This document shows, piece after piece, positions 1 to 9,086 of a DNA stretch of 64,000 nucleotides. The translations under genes and the position numbers were made by a program. This DNA comes from Oricola indica. GTDB lineage: Bacteria > Pseudomonadota > Alphaproteobacteria > Rhizobiales > Rhizobiaceae. The notes beneath the pieces were generated by a model. It saw only the letters and a list, made by a program, of their open reading frames with translations, was not told where the DNA came from and did no database searches. The stretch covers positions 21,330 through 85,329 of the forward strand of contig NZ_JAINFJ010000002.1 in NCBI RefSeq assembly GCF_019966595.1. Reading direction: 5' to 3'. Every line of letters begins with the position of its first letter. Positions within the stretch are counted from its first letter, which is position 1.

Positions 1-2035
1 GCCGAGACCGAACCAACAGCCGCCAAACCCGTGCCGAGGAACGTGCCGGTGGCAAGGTCGATCAGTGTCACTGCGCCAGCATCCGCCGCGCTGCTATTGT
101 TCCAGACATCCGAGCGAATGTAAGCGACACCGCTGTCGCCGAGTAGGCTGACACCACCAATGCCGACGTAATCACCAGTCGTACTGCTGGTGATGGAATT
201 GGAGGCCGAGACCGCACCGACCGCCGTCGTGGCCGTACCGAGAAACGTGCCCGCGGAAAGGTCGATCAGCGTCACCGCGCCAGCATCCGCCGCGCCGGTG
301 TTGTTCCAGTATCGCGAGCGAATGTAAGCGATGCCGCTGTCGCCGAGCACGGCGACACCGTCATTGCCGACGTTGTCATTAGCGGTGCTGCCGGTGATGG
401 AATTGGAGGCGGAAACCGCACCGACGGCCGTCGTGGCCGTACCGAGGAACGTGCCGGCGGCAAGGTCGATCAGCGTCACGGCACCGGCATTCGTCGCGCC
501 GGCTGCGTCCCATTCTTGGGAGCGAATGTAAGCGATGCCGCTGTCGCCGAGCAGGTTGATGCCGCCATAGCCGATCCGGTCATATGCGGTACTGCCGACA
601 ATGGAATTGGAGGCCGAGACCGCGCCGACCGCCGTCGTCGCCGTGCCGAGGAACGTACCCGCGGAAAGGTCGATCAACGTCACAGCGCCAGTATCCGCCG
701 CGCCGGTGTCGTTCCAGGAATACGAGCGAATGTAAGCGATGCCGCTGTCGCCGAGCACGGCGACACCGTCATTGCCGACGTAATCATAAGTCGTACTGCC
801 GGTGATGGAATTGGAGGCCGAGACCGCGCCCACCGCCGGCGTCCCTGTGCCGAGAAACGTGCCGGCGGAAAGGTCGATCAGCGTCACGGCACCGGCATTC
901 GTCGCGCCGGTTGTGTCCCATTCTTGTGAGCGAATATAAGCAACGCCGCTGTCGCCGAGCAGGTTCACGCCGCCTTTGCCGATATTGTCATTAACGGTGC
1001 TGCCGGTGATGGAATTGGAGGCGGAAACAGCGCCGACGGCCGTCGTGGACGTACCGAGAAACGTGCCGGCGGAAAGATCGATCAGCGTCACAGCGCCCGC
1101 ATCCGCCGCGCCGGTGTCGTTCCAGTAGTACGAGCGAATGAAAGCGATGCCGCTGTCGCCGAGCAGGCTCACGCCGTAGGTTCCAATTCGGTCATCAGCG
1201 GTGCTGCCGAGGATGGAATTGGAGGCCGAGACCGAACCAACAGCCGCCAAACCCGTGCCGAGAAACGTGCCGGCGGAAAGGTCGATCAGCGTCACCGCGC
1301 CAGCACCCGCCGCGCCGGTATTGTTCCAGAAATCCGAGCGAATATAGGCGACGCCGCTGTCGCCGAGCAGGTAGACACCGTTTTTGCCGACGTTGTCATT
1401 AGCGGTGCTGCCGGTGATGGAATTGGAGGCGGAAACAGCGCCGACGGCAGTCGTGGCCGTACCGAGGAACGTGCCGGCGGCAAGGTCGATCAGCGTCACA
1501 GCCCCCGCATCCGCCGCGCCGCTATTGTTCCAAATATGTGAGCGAATGGAAGCGACGCCGCTGTCGCCGAGCAGGTCCACGCCGTAGGCTCCAATCCGGT
1601 CATTCGCGGTACTGCCGACGATGGAATTGGAGGCCGAGACCGAACCAACAGCCGCCAAACCCGTGCCGAGGAACGTGCCGGTGGCAAGGTCGATCAGTGT
1701 CACTGCGCCAGCATCCGCCGCGCTGCTATTGTTCCAGACATCCGAACGAATGTAAGCGATGCCGCTGTCGCCAAGCAGGCCGACGCCACCGGATCCGACT
1801 ACGTCAGAAGCGGTGCTGCCGGTGATGGAATTGGTGGCCGATACAGCACCGACGGCCGTCGTGCTCGTGCCGAGAAACGTGCCGGCGGCAAGGTCGATCA
1901 GCGTCACCGCGCCAGCGCCCGCCGCGCCGGTGTCGTTCCAGCCATATGAGCGAATGTAAGCGACGCCGCTGTCGCCGAGCATGTAAAGGCCGCCAACGCC
2001 GACTTGGTCATGAGCGGTACTGCCCGTAATTGTCC
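1..2035 (-). repeat. In-frame 204-bp tandem repeat (68 residues), about ten copies plus a degenerate eleventh
   Basis: The sequence gagcgaatg or a one-base variant recurs at 112, 316, 520, 724, 928, 1132, 1336, 1540, 1744 and 1948, always exactly 204 bp apart. Each unit encodes GDSG-AYIRS, then W(N/D)-x-(T/S)GA, GAVTLIDL, GTFLGT, AVG-VS-(S/T)NSI-GST and D-(V/I)G. Units differ by scattered substitutions but never in length, so selection or gene conversion keeps the phase. A degenerate further unit at about 2040-2160 ends in GTITGSTAHDQVG. The array continues past the left edge. It resembles blade or coil repeats of large exoproteins; I do not assign a family. Confidence 0.95.
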
Positions 2036-3773
2036 CGATCAATTGACGGGTTTGCTCATCGAACACATAGACCGCGCCAGCATTCTCGGCCGCATCGTCG
2101 TCATTGTAGTCGGAGACGAGAAGCAATCCGTTGCTTGCGGCAGTATAAACTCCGAACGTGCCGGCGGCCCCGGAATTGTTGGGATCGTCGATCGCGTAGG
2201 CGACGAACGTGCCAGCGGAGTCGTCGACGAGAATGAATTTCGGATCGAGCAGCAGCGTCTCGCCTTCGGCGAGGCCGCCATAGCGTATCTGCTCATGACC
2301 GGAGACTTCCATGAAGCCCCAGCCACCCGGCGCCGTCGTATCCAGATGGCTGCCGACGGCGGTATCTTCCGTCGACCAGAAGGTTATCATTCCACCTGTT
2401 GCCGCAGAGGCCGTGGCAGTCGCCGAAAAGCTCGACGGGCCGTCGGCAAAGATCTGCCTGGCGGACGTGTCCTCACGCGTACCGCCGATGAGGATCGTGC
2501 CGCCACGGTCCAGCCCATCTGCCGAGAGGGACGCGGAGGCAAACTTGATCGTCTCGCCATCGACCGAAATGGTGCCGCCGTTGCCGGCGGTGCTGTCAAC
2601 CAGCAACGCACCCGAGGAAAAGAAATTCGTTCCGGCATCGATAGCAACACTGCCGCCACCGGCACCCCCGGACGCATCGATCGTCGTTCCGGCCACTCCA
2701 AGGAAAGTCTCGTCCGTATTTATGGCCACCGTTCCGCCGTTACCGACATCTCCGGTCGCTTGAATATCACCGTAAAGATGAACGGCACGGCCATCGACAC
2801 GCGCTGTCCCGCCCTCGTCGCCGGAAATATCAAGCAGTCCGCCGATGGACACAAAATCCGCATTGGCGAAGATGGTGCCGCCATCTGCTTTCGGGCTTGC
2901 CGGCGTCGGCTTTTTGCGTGCGCGGACGGTTTTCTTCACCGTTACCGAACCGCCCGGCGCGGTCAGGAAAACGCGGCCACCGCTCGTTGCGACACCGGTC
3001 GCGTTGATCGCGCCGTCATTGTTGCCGGCCAGCGCGTAGATGTTGCCGCCATTGGCGCGCAGTTCAACCTCGGCGGCCTCGACATGGCCCTTCTCGGTGA
3101 TGGAGGAGCCCGGATCGCCGATACGGACAAAAAACTTGCCGTCATCAAGCGCAGCATCGCGCAACAGGATTTCCCAGCCGACAGCCAGGCCAACCGTGCC
3201 GTTCGGTGCGCTGATCCGGCCGTCGTTGACGACGGTTTTCGAAATCATGGCGACATCGCCGCCAAGAGAACCGATCCGGCCCAGATTGACGACCTGGGTA
3301 TCGGCGACCCCTGCAAAGGTGGTGTCGCCACCATCAAGGAAATCTCCGTCCGCGACATCAAGCGTCGAGGCAATGAAGCTTCCCCCGGTCTCGACGACAC
3401 CGTCCTCGCCTATGATCACGCCGTTTTCGTTGATGAGGAAAAGCGAGCCGCTGGCCGTCAGAGACCCATCGATCGCGGAAATCGAACTGCCGGTCACCCG
3501 GTTGAGGGTCGCACCCGTGCCGTTGTGGAAACTGACCGCGTTGCCCGACCCGACGGAAAATCCGTCCCACTCGATTATTCCATACTGACTGAATTGGTCG
3601 ATCAGGAGTGAGCCAGAGGCCGGCGCGGAGATGTTCGCACTTCCCGATACGACATTGCCGCCGGTTGGCAGCGTTTCCTGCGCTGATACGGGAAACGTCG
3701 CGATCGCCTGACCCAGCAGAAACGTCGCAATAAAACCGGTCGTCCCGGTGCGCCTGCAGCGGCCCCCGCGCAT
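1..3773 (-). CDS. Filamentous-haemagglutinin-type two-partner secretion exoprotein (TpsA-like), 3' end beyond the window
   Basis: One open frame runs from an ATG at 3773 to the left edge without a stop (about 1,257 codons visible); checks at 3248, 2390, 1964 and 128 all lie in the same phase. Residues 1-31 look like a signal peptide: a basic start, a hydrophobic stretch and a VSA-QE cleavage site. It is followed by a haemagglutination-activity/TPS domain with motifs such as LNRVTGSSISAIDG and LFLINENGVIIG, the latter matching the usual LINPNGV signature. A Gly/Ala/Thr-rich beta-helix-like region follows to about residue 580, then the 68-residue repeats. The protein is probably exported by the Sec pathway and through a TpsB outer-membrane pore to act as an adhesin or large surface protein. 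No TpsB gene is in the window; it could lie to the left. Function is inferred from the N-terminal domain only. The + strand shows long open frames here that are shadows. Confidence 0.88.
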   Translation of the reverse strand, partial: MRGGRCRRTGTTGFIATFLLGQAIATFPVSAQETLPTGGNVVSGSANISAPASGSLLIDQFSQYGIIEWDGFSVGSGNAVSFHNGTGATLNRVTGSSISAIDGSLTASGSLFLINENGVIIGEDGVVETGGSFIASTLDVADGDFLDGGDTTFAGVADTQVVNLGRIGSLGGDVAMISKTVVNDGRISAPNGTVGLAVGWEILLRDAALDDGKFFVRIGDPGSSITEKGHVEAAEVELRANGGNIYALAGNNDGAINATGVATSGGRVFLTAPGGSVTVKKTVRARKKPTPASPKADGGTIFANADFVSIGGLLDISGDEGGTARVDGRAVHLYGDIQATGDVGNGGTVAINTDETFLGVAGTTIDASGGAGGGSVAIDAGTNFFSSGALLVDSTAGNGGTISVDGETIKFASASLSADGLDRGGTILIGGTREDTSARQIFADGPSSFSATATASAATGGMITFWSTEDTAVGSHLDTTAPGGWGFMEVSGHEQIRYGGLAEGETLLLDPKFILVDDSAGTFVAYAIDDPNNSGAAGTFGVYTAASNGLLLVSDYNDDDAAENAGAVYVFDEQTRQLIGTITGSTAHDQVGVGGLYMLGDSGVAYIRSYGWNDTGAAGAGAVTLIDLAAGTFLGTSTTAVGAVSATNSITGSTASDVVGSGGVGLLGDSGIAYIRSDVWNNSSAADAGAVTLIDLATGTFLGTGLAAVGSVSASNSIVGSTANDRIGAYGVDLLGDSGVASIRSHIWNNSGAADAGAVTLIDLAAGTFLGTATTAVGAVSASNSITGSTANDNVGKNGVYLLGDSGVAYIRSDFWNNTGAAGAGAVTLIDLSAGTFLGTGLAAVGSVSASNSILGSTADDRIGTYGVSLLGDSGIAFIRSYYWNDTGAADAGAVTLIDLSAGTFLGTSTTAVGAVSASNSITGSTVNDNIGKGGVNLLGDSGVAYIRSQEWDTTGATNAGAVTLIDLSAGTFLGTGTPAVGAVSASNSITGSTTYDYVGNDGVAVLGDSGIAYIRSYSWNDTGAADTGAVTLIDLSAGTFLGTATTAVGAVSASNSIVGSTAYDRIGYGGINLLGDSGIAYIRSQEWDAAGATNAGAVTLIDLAAGTFLGTATTAVGAVSASNSITGSTANDNVGNDGVAVLGDSGIAYIRSRYWNNTGAADAGAVTLIDLSAGTFLGTATTAVGAVSASNSITSSTTGDYVGIGGVSLLGDSGVAYIRSDVWNNSSAADAGAVTLIDLATGTFLGTGLAAVGSVS

Positions 3774-4251
3774 TCCGGCACCTGGTATCTGGCGCGCCCC
3801 CACGCTTCGTATCCCTCTAAACTCGGCACCCCTAAAAACTGTTAGGCAAGATTTAACATTTTTCTGTATCGACAAGTCAATTCCCAATGCACTTCGTTCC
3901 GCAATACAGCGAATGATATGTTGGTGATACTTGCCTGCTTTCATTTCTCTGCATCGAAAGTACCCGGCACGGATTTCAGACTTTCCGAAATCCAAGTCAG
4001 GATACTAACCTCCCGCTTTGCGAACCCGATGCCACACGCAACCAAAGGTGATTTCCCCAATTCACAAGACTAAATAACGAAATACAACGCCACTTCATGA
4101 CCCATATGAGCTATATTGCGCCATGAATCGCAGCCGCTCGCCGAAATCCGCTTTCGCGCAGCTCAATTCGAGGATGGCCCTCCAGGATCTGCCGGATGCA
4201 GATGCACCAAGCTCGATACCGAAGACTTATCTGTGCTGAGCGCCCCTTGCG
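3774..4251. other. Non-coding stretch upstream of the exoprotein gene
   Basis: No convincing coding frame. The half next to the exoprotein start is more AT-rich than its surroundings and presumably holds that gene's minus-strand promoter; I cannot define its -35 and -10 elements. A short plus-strand ATG frame starting near 4123 is not supported by codon use. Confidence 0.5.
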
Positions 4252-4410
4252 TCACCTCGATCCTGTCCAGCCCCCATTGTCGGGGCCACTGATTTGGGAT
4301 TTCCCTATTCGCATTTCCGGAACGGATGCTCGCATGCCAAGCGCGTGATGCGGGCGGATGTGATTGTGCTGGCGCAGCCATTGATTGATGGCGATCTCGG
4401 CCCGTCGGAT
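4252..4410 (-). pseudogene. Decayed transposase C-terminal fragment (integrase-core family)
   Basis: Reading leftwards from about 4410 the frame gives INQWLRQHNHIRPHHALGMR followed by VPE and ISGPDNGG before a TGA at 4254-4252. The NQWL-x-YNH-x-RPHxALGMRPPVPE pattern is the C-terminal end of DDE/integrase-core transposases of the IS3/IS481 superfamily. Only about 50 residues remain, with no upstream catalytic part, so this is debris. It abuts a second transposase fragment on the other strand. Confidence 0.72.
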
Positions 4411-4436
4411 CAAGGCGAAGCGCCGCCGGGCAATGG

Positions 4437-4653
4437 GAGAATGGCTGCTGCGAGAGCTTCAATGGCCATTTCCGCGATGAATTGCTCGAAAGGGCAATCG
4501 CCGACAGCCTCAGCGAAGCGCAGATCCTCGTCGAGCAATGGAGGAAACATCACATGCAAACGGCCGCAGAGTTCTTTGGGTGACCGTCCACCGGCTCCCG
4601 AAACCATCGTCCGGATGGACCGAAGGCCGGTCACGCACGAACAATCAACATGG
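4437..4653 (+). pseudogene. IS3-family transposase OrfB C-terminal remnant, frameshifted
   Basis: From 4437 the plus strand reads ENGCCESFNGHFRDELLE, then SLSEAQILVEQWRKHH. After a frame change near 4560 it continues RPQSSLGDRPPAPETIV and MDRRPVTH. This matches the well-known end of IS3-family OrfB (ENGYCESFN...RDELL...RPHSALGYRPPAPETIVPMDQRPTMH). The part that would hold the first two Asp residues of the DDE triad is missing, so it is inactive. The 5' half of a similar element lies at 57061-57450 on the opposite strand. Confidence 0.82.
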
Positions 4654-4885
4654 TCTACTCGGGTGGGCCTGATCAGAAAGGCCAGAATCTGCTCGCGTGT
4701 AGTCGTTCACGATACGGGAGGAACGCCAACTCGAAAATGCCCGTTGGCACTCGAACGAACGGCCGCTTGATTGAGATAATCAAGCGACGTCAGTCCGTAA
4801 CGAGTTTGAGGGCTGGTGACATCGCGATCCGGCCACCAAACCCTCGTTCCCCGTCGTAATCGTGTTACGCCTGCAATGCGCCTGC
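4654..4885. other. Intergenic remnant with no recognised gene
   Basis: The stretch between the transposase remnant and the end of the aldehyde dehydrogenase gene has no coding frame I can support. It may include leftover insertion-sequence DNA. Confidence 0.4.
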
Positions 4886-6322
4886 CTATAACGCGAATTC
4901 GGAAACGAATTTCGTGCGCTGAAAGGCTTCCAACCCTTCCAGGCCGCTCTCCGAGCCGAAGCCGGATTCGTTGACGCCGCCGAAAGGCGTTTCGGGGGTC
5001 GAGATGACCATGTGGTTCACGCCAACCATTCCGGCATTCAACCGGGATTCGGTCTTTTGCGCGAGGGCGGAGCTGCGGGTGAAGCAGAACGAGGCCAATC
5101 CATAGGGAAGCGCATTGGCGCGATCGATGACCTCATCCACATCCGAAAAGCGCATCAGCGGCGCGATCGGGCCGAACGGCTCTTCGGTGAGGATGCGCGC
5201 ATCGTCACTCAGATCGGTCAGCACTGTCGGTTCGAAGAAATAGCCCCGGTTTGCGATCCGGCGTCCGCCAAGAGCAACCGTCGCGCCCTTGGATTTGGCG
5301 TCCTCGACAAAGTCCTCCATCACGCCAAGCCGGCGCTCGGCGATCATCGGCCCCATCTGCGTGCCGTCTTCCAAACCGTTTCCGACAACCAGCGACTTCG
5401 CTTGCGCAACGAAATCATCGACAAATTTTCCGAAGAGCTTGTCATGGACAAAGAAGCGGGTCGGCGAGGTGCAGACCTGACCGGCGTTGCGGAACTTGGC
5501 CGCCACCAGCGTCTTCACCGCATGATCGAGATCCGCATCCTCGTGGACGATCACAGGCGCGTGGCCGCCGAGTTCCATTGTGCTGCGCTTCAGCGTTTCC
5601 GCTGCACGGCGCTGAAGCAGCTTTCCGACCGCTGTCGAGCCGGTAAGCGTGAGTTTCTTGAAAACAGGCGATGCCAGAAGCGTTTCCGAAACGTGATCCG
5701 GCTCACCGAAAACCACATTCAGGACACCGTCCGGCACGCCTGCCTCCTGGAAGCAACGCGCCATCGCAATGGCCGTACCGGGCGTTTCTTCCGCCGGCTT
5801 GACGACGATGGAGCAACCGGCCCCCAGGGCTCCGGCGATTTTGCGGATGACATTGCTTGCAGGGAAATTCCAGGCGGCAAAAGCGGCAACCGGCCCCACA
5901 GGCTCCTTGAGAACCATCTGGCGAACGTTCGGCATGCGAGCCGGAACAATGCGGCCATAGGCGCGCTTGCCTTCTTCGGCATACCAGCGCGTGGCATCTG
6001 CCGAAAACTGGACTTCCGGTACGGCTTCAGCGAGCGGCTTGCCGTTTTCGATGGTCAAGGTCCGGCCGATGGCTTCCTTGCGCTCCTCGATCAGGGCGGC
6101 AGCCTTCATCATGATCGCATAGCGCTCGTTTGCCGTCTTGTTCTTCCAGACTTCGAAGCCGCGCTCGGCCGCCTCGATTGCCTCGCTCAGATCGTCGTCG
6201 CTGCAAAGCGGGACCTGACCGATCACATCCTCGTTCGCCGGATTGACGAGATCACGGGTGCGTCCATCGCTCGCCTGTCGCCATTTGCCATTGATCAGCA
6301 GTTCCAATTTTTCCTGATACAT
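4886..6322 (-). CDS. NAD(P)-dependent aldehyde dehydrogenase (succinate/2-oxoglutarate semialdehyde dehydrogenase-like)
   Basis: A 478-residue ALDH-superfamily enzyme of normal length. The catalytic Glu is E250 in MELGGHAP and the nucleophile C284 in NAGQVCTSPTRF; the cofactor-contact stretch WNFPASNVIRK and the C-terminal FGGVNESGFG loop are present. It is the last gene of the ten-gene minus-strand run and starts 42 bp after the upstream epimerase gene ends. In hydroxyproline catabolism the last step is oxidation of 2-oxoglutarate semialdehyde, and this gene or the second ALDH of the cluster could do it. The semialdehyde substrate is inferred from context. Confidence 0.88.
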   Translation of the reverse strand: MYQEKLELLINGKWRQASDGRTRDLVNPANEDVIGQVPLCSDDDLSEAIEAAERGFEVWKNKTANERYAIMMKAAALIEERKEAIGRTLTIENGKPLAEAVPEVQFSADATRWYAEEGKRAYGRIVPARMPNVRQMVLKEPVGPVAAFAAWNFPASNVIRKIAGALGAGCSIVVKPAEETPGTAIAMARCFQEAGVPDGVLNVVFGEPDHVSETLLASPVFKKLTLTGSTAVGKLLQRRAAETLKRSTMELGGHAPVIVHEDADLDHAVKTLVAAKFRNAGQVCTSPTRFFVHDKLFGKFVDDFVAQAKSLVVGNGLEDGTQMGPMIAERRLGVMEDFVEDAKSKGATVALGGRRIANRGYFFEPTVLTDLSDDARILTEEPFGPIAPLMRFSDVDEVIDRANALPYGLASFCFTRSSALAQKTESRLNAGMVGVNHMVISTPETPFGGVNESGFGSESGLEGLEAFQRTKFVSEFAL

Positions 6323-6364
6323 AGGTTGTCTTTCTTTCCGTTTTTTGTGCGGTTCGGAGGATGG

Positions 6365-7372
6365 TCACGCGCATAGGAAACCGTCCTGAAGCGGATCGTT
6401 TTCTCCGAGGATGAAAAAGTGTGTGCCCGTGACGTGCGCCATGCCTTCGATACGGGGCTGGTAGAGAGTTGGGGCCGAGGATGACGGTGACGGTTCGGGC
6501 CGGGCAGACGCGGCGAAGTCGATATCCAGAATGTTGCGCATTCTGACGCGTTCGCCGGGCTTGATCTCCCCGTCCTCCAGCAATTGCGCCAGACGTGCCG
6601 AGCTTCCCGTTCCACAGGGCGAACGGTCGAACTTGTTGGACGCCAAAACGACCAACTGGCGCGAAACGATACCGGCTGCATCGCTTTGCGTGTCGTAAAA
6701 GAGCACGCTGTGGACAGGCTCAACGGCACCATCGATCGCGCCGTTTTTTATACGGGTGTTGATGTCCGTCTTGATGGAGGACCCGATGGAAAGCGCATTC
6801 TGTACGCCATCGGGCTTCAGGGAGACGCCCACTTCGCTCGCCTTCACCAAGACATACCAGTTGCCGCCATAGGCGATGTCGCATTCATGGTTTTCTCCCG
6901 ACAGGGAGAAAGGAACGCGTCGTGCCGCTAGGTAAGCTGGTACGTTCTCAAACTCGACACCGACCAACCGGTCGCCCTCGTAACGGGCGTGCACCGTGAT
7001 CACGCCTGCGGGAACTTCGAGGGTGAAGCTGGCGTGTCCTTGCGCATCCGGCTTCAGCTTGCCCAGATAATCGAGTGTCGCGGCGAGACCGATCGTGGCG
7101 TGGCCGCACATCGGCAGGTAATTGTAGCTGCCCATGAAGAACGCGCCGTGATCGGCGATATCGCTTTCGAACAGCACCGCACCGACCATTGCGGAATGGC
7201 CGCGCGGCTCGTGCAGAAGCAGTTTGCGGACATCATCGTGATGCTGCTCGAACCAGACGCACTTTTCTTGCGCGGTCCGGCCTTCGAGCATCGGCACGCC
7301 GGACATGATGACCCGCGTCGGATGGCCAGCCGTGTGACTGTCGATCGTCCGGATTTCGTGTTTGTGGGCCAC
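6365..7372 (-). CDS. Proline racemase-family protein, probable hydroxyproline-type 2-epimerase (copy 1)
   Basis: A 335-residue proline racemase/4-hydroxyproline epimerase family member. Both catalytic cysteines are present, C89 in the MCGH motif and C253 in DRSPCGTG, so it should be a racemase/epimerase rather than a trans-3-hydroxyproline dehydratase, in which the second Cys is Thr. DSHTAGHPTR at the N-terminus is the family signature. The start is a GTG at 7372, 10 bp after the GMC gene's stop. One of two intact family members in this operon; the same fold also occurs in the regulator at 14933. Which imino acid it acts on cannot be told from sequence alone. Confidence 0.9.
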   Translation of the reverse strand: MAHKHEIRTIDSHTAGHPTRVIMSGVPMLEGRTAQEKCVWFEQHHDDVRKLLLHEPRGHSAMVGAVLFESDIADHGAFFMGSYNYLPMCGHATIGLAATLDYLGKLKPDAQGHASFTLEVPAGVITVHARYEGDRLVGVEFENVPAYLAARRVPFSLSGENHECDIAYGGNWYVLVKASEVGVSLKPDGVQNALSIGSSIKTDINTRIKNGAIDGAVEPVHSVLFYDTQSDAAGIVSRQLVVLASNKFDRSPCGTGSSARLAQLLEDGEIKPGERVRMRNILDIDFAASARPEPSPSSSAPTLYQPRIEGMAHVTGTHFFILGENDPLQDGFLCA

Positions 7373-7381
7373 AGGGACTAC

Positions 7382-9082
7382 TCAGTTCCCGGCCTTGATG
7401 GCATCGGCGATCTTCTCGCCCGCCATCACGGTCGTCAGCATCGTGTTGCCGCTGATGACGAAGGGCATGATCGAGGCATCGACCACGCGCAGGCCATCCA
7501 CACCGATAACCCTGCCGTTATTGTCCACGACGGCGTTCGGGTCGTCCCTGTCTCCCATCTTGCAGGTGCCGCTGGCGTGCCAGCTGCCGCACGCATTGTC
7601 GATGATCCATGAGCGCAGCATGTTCGGGGAGTTCTGCAATCCTGCGATATCGACATCGGGAACGATGACGTTTTCAATCAGCAGCCGACGGAATATCGAT
7701 CCCATCTGCATGATGCCGGCCGCAATCAGCGTCAGGAACCAGTTCATTGAACTGACGGCCCCGAGTTTTCGAACGCGCTCCGAAAACGTTGCGGGGAAGA
7801 TCTCACCGACAGCTGACTTCATCTGCGGGTCGGCCATGATCTTGAACAGCCGCTGCATCCCGTCTTCGAGGCGCCTGAGATCGCGCTCATCGGTCAGCTG
7901 CCTGAAATTCACATGGGGCCCTGTCGACGGGTCACTGTCTTTCAGACGCACATATCCGGTGGAATACGGCCGGTTCACGCAAACGAGGATCGACGCGAGC
8001 CGTCGTCCGAGCGGATGCCAGGCTGCGCGGTTGGAGGCCAGGATGAACATGTCACCCGGCGTGGTTTCCGGCATACCGGATGTGTAGCGATAACCCATCT
8101 GGATATGCCGCCGCATCGTCGCTGGGAGGCGCGATTTTACGGGTAGGTAAGCTGCCAGCGCCACCATCGGGTGGTCCTGGAGGTTCTGTCCCGTACCGGG
8201 CCGATCGGCCCGCACGGGAATTCCGAGTTCCTTGAGGTGCTCGGCCGGGCCAATGCCGGCGCGCATCAACATCGCGGGCGACTGAAGCGCGCCAGCCGAC
8301 AAAATGACCTCTTTGGCGTGAAGCGTCCTCTCGCCGGACGGTCCTGCGACCTCGACTCCGCATGCGCGATTGCCCTCGAACAGGATCTTGCGCATGTCGG
8401 TCGAGCCAAGAACAGTCAGGTTCGGCCGGTTGCGAACCTCGTTGGTCAAATATGCCCTTGCCGTCGAAATCCGCTTTCCGTCGACATTGTTGGTCGTCAT
8501 CGGAAAATAGCCATCGTCCCAACAGCCATTGTGGTCGCGGATGTTGGTCTGACCCTGTTTCTCGAGAACGTTTGCCGTTGCTTTCGAAAAGGGCGACCAG
8601 TCCTTTTCCGGGATACGGCGCAATTTCATCGGCCCGCTATCGCCGTGGACATCGCTCGGGCCGAAATCCAGATCGTTCTCCAGCTTCTTGAAATAGGGAA
8701 GCACGTTTTCCCAGTTCCAGCCGGTCGCGCCTTGCTCGGCCCAGGAATCGTAATCCCAAGGCAGACCCCGGAACGCGAACTGGCCGTTGATGGCCGTACC
8801 GCCCCCGATGACCTTCGCCTGTTCGTAGCGACGCGGAGGCTCGTTTGCTGCCTGCTGATCGTTGAGATGAACCTGGATGTTCTGCCAGTGGTAATGGCGA
8901 TTGAAGTAAGCAACGATCGGATAGGCGTCGAGAATGTCGTCCGGCTCTTCGCCAGGCTTCATGTCAGGGCCAGCCTCGATCAACGCCACCTGGCGGCTGC
9001 TGTCTTCGGACAACCGGTTTGCAAGAACCGCGCCGGCGGCTCCGCCGCCGACAATGATGTAGTCAAAATGATCAGTTTTCAT
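7382..9082 (-). CDS. GMC-family FAD-dependent oxidoreductase (choline dehydrogenase-like)
   Basis: A 566-residue GMC oxidoreductase. The start is the ATG at 9082, directly before the FAD-binding motif YIIVGGGAAGAVLANRL; a longer upstream frame lies inside the preceding gene. Family motifs are GGGTAINGQ, AGALQSPAMLMRAGIGP, and the C-terminal SWHASGTCKMG and SGNTMLTT, which carry the His and Asn of the active site. It begins 4 bp after the aldehyde dehydrogenase stop. GMC enzymes oxidise alcohols to aldehydes or ketones. Canonical hydroxyproline operons carry a D-amino-acid oxidase/dehydrogenase instead, so this operon probably handles a variant substrate with an alcohol group. Confidence 0.9.
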   Translation of the reverse strand: MKTDHFDYIIVGGGAAGAVLANRLSEDSSRQVALIEAGPDMKPGEEPDDILDAYPIVAYFNRHYHWQNIQVHLNDQQAANEPPRRYEQAKVIGGGTAINGQFAFRGLPWDYDSWAEQGATGWNWENVLPYFKKLENDLDFGPSDVHGDSGPMKLRRIPEKDWSPFSKATANVLEKQGQTNIRDHNGCWDDGYFPMTTNNVDGKRISTARAYLTNEVRNRPNLTVLGSTDMRKILFEGNRACGVEVAGPSGERTLHAKEVILSAGALQSPAMLMRAGIGPAEHLKELGIPVRADRPGTGQNLQDHPMVALAAYLPVKSRLPATMRRHIQMGYRYTSGMPETTPGDMFILASNRAAWHPLGRRLASILVCVNRPYSTGYVRLKDSDPSTGPHVNFRQLTDERDLRRLEDGMQRLFKIMADPQMKSAVGEIFPATFSERVRKLGAVSSMNWFLTLIAAGIMQMGSIFRRLLIENVIVPDVDIAGLQNSPNMLRSWIIDNACGSWHASGTCKMGDRDDPNAVVDNNGRVIGVDGLRVVDASIMPFVISGNTMLTTVMAGEKIADAIKAGN

Positions 9083-9086
9083 GTGA

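Noticed and set aside
1-2035. Possible CRISPR array
   Set aside because: The repeats are 204 bp, contiguous, in frame and lack variable spacers; they are protein-coding repeats.
2004-3611. A 535-codon open frame on the plus strand through the exoprotein gene
   Set aside because: It mirrors the minus-strand frame, which has the signal peptide, TPS domain and repeats. Its own translation has no domain pattern.
5012-6376. A 454-codon plus-strand frame opposite the first aldehyde dehydrogenase
   Set aside because: The minus frame has all ALDH catalytic motifs; the plus frame shows none of its own.
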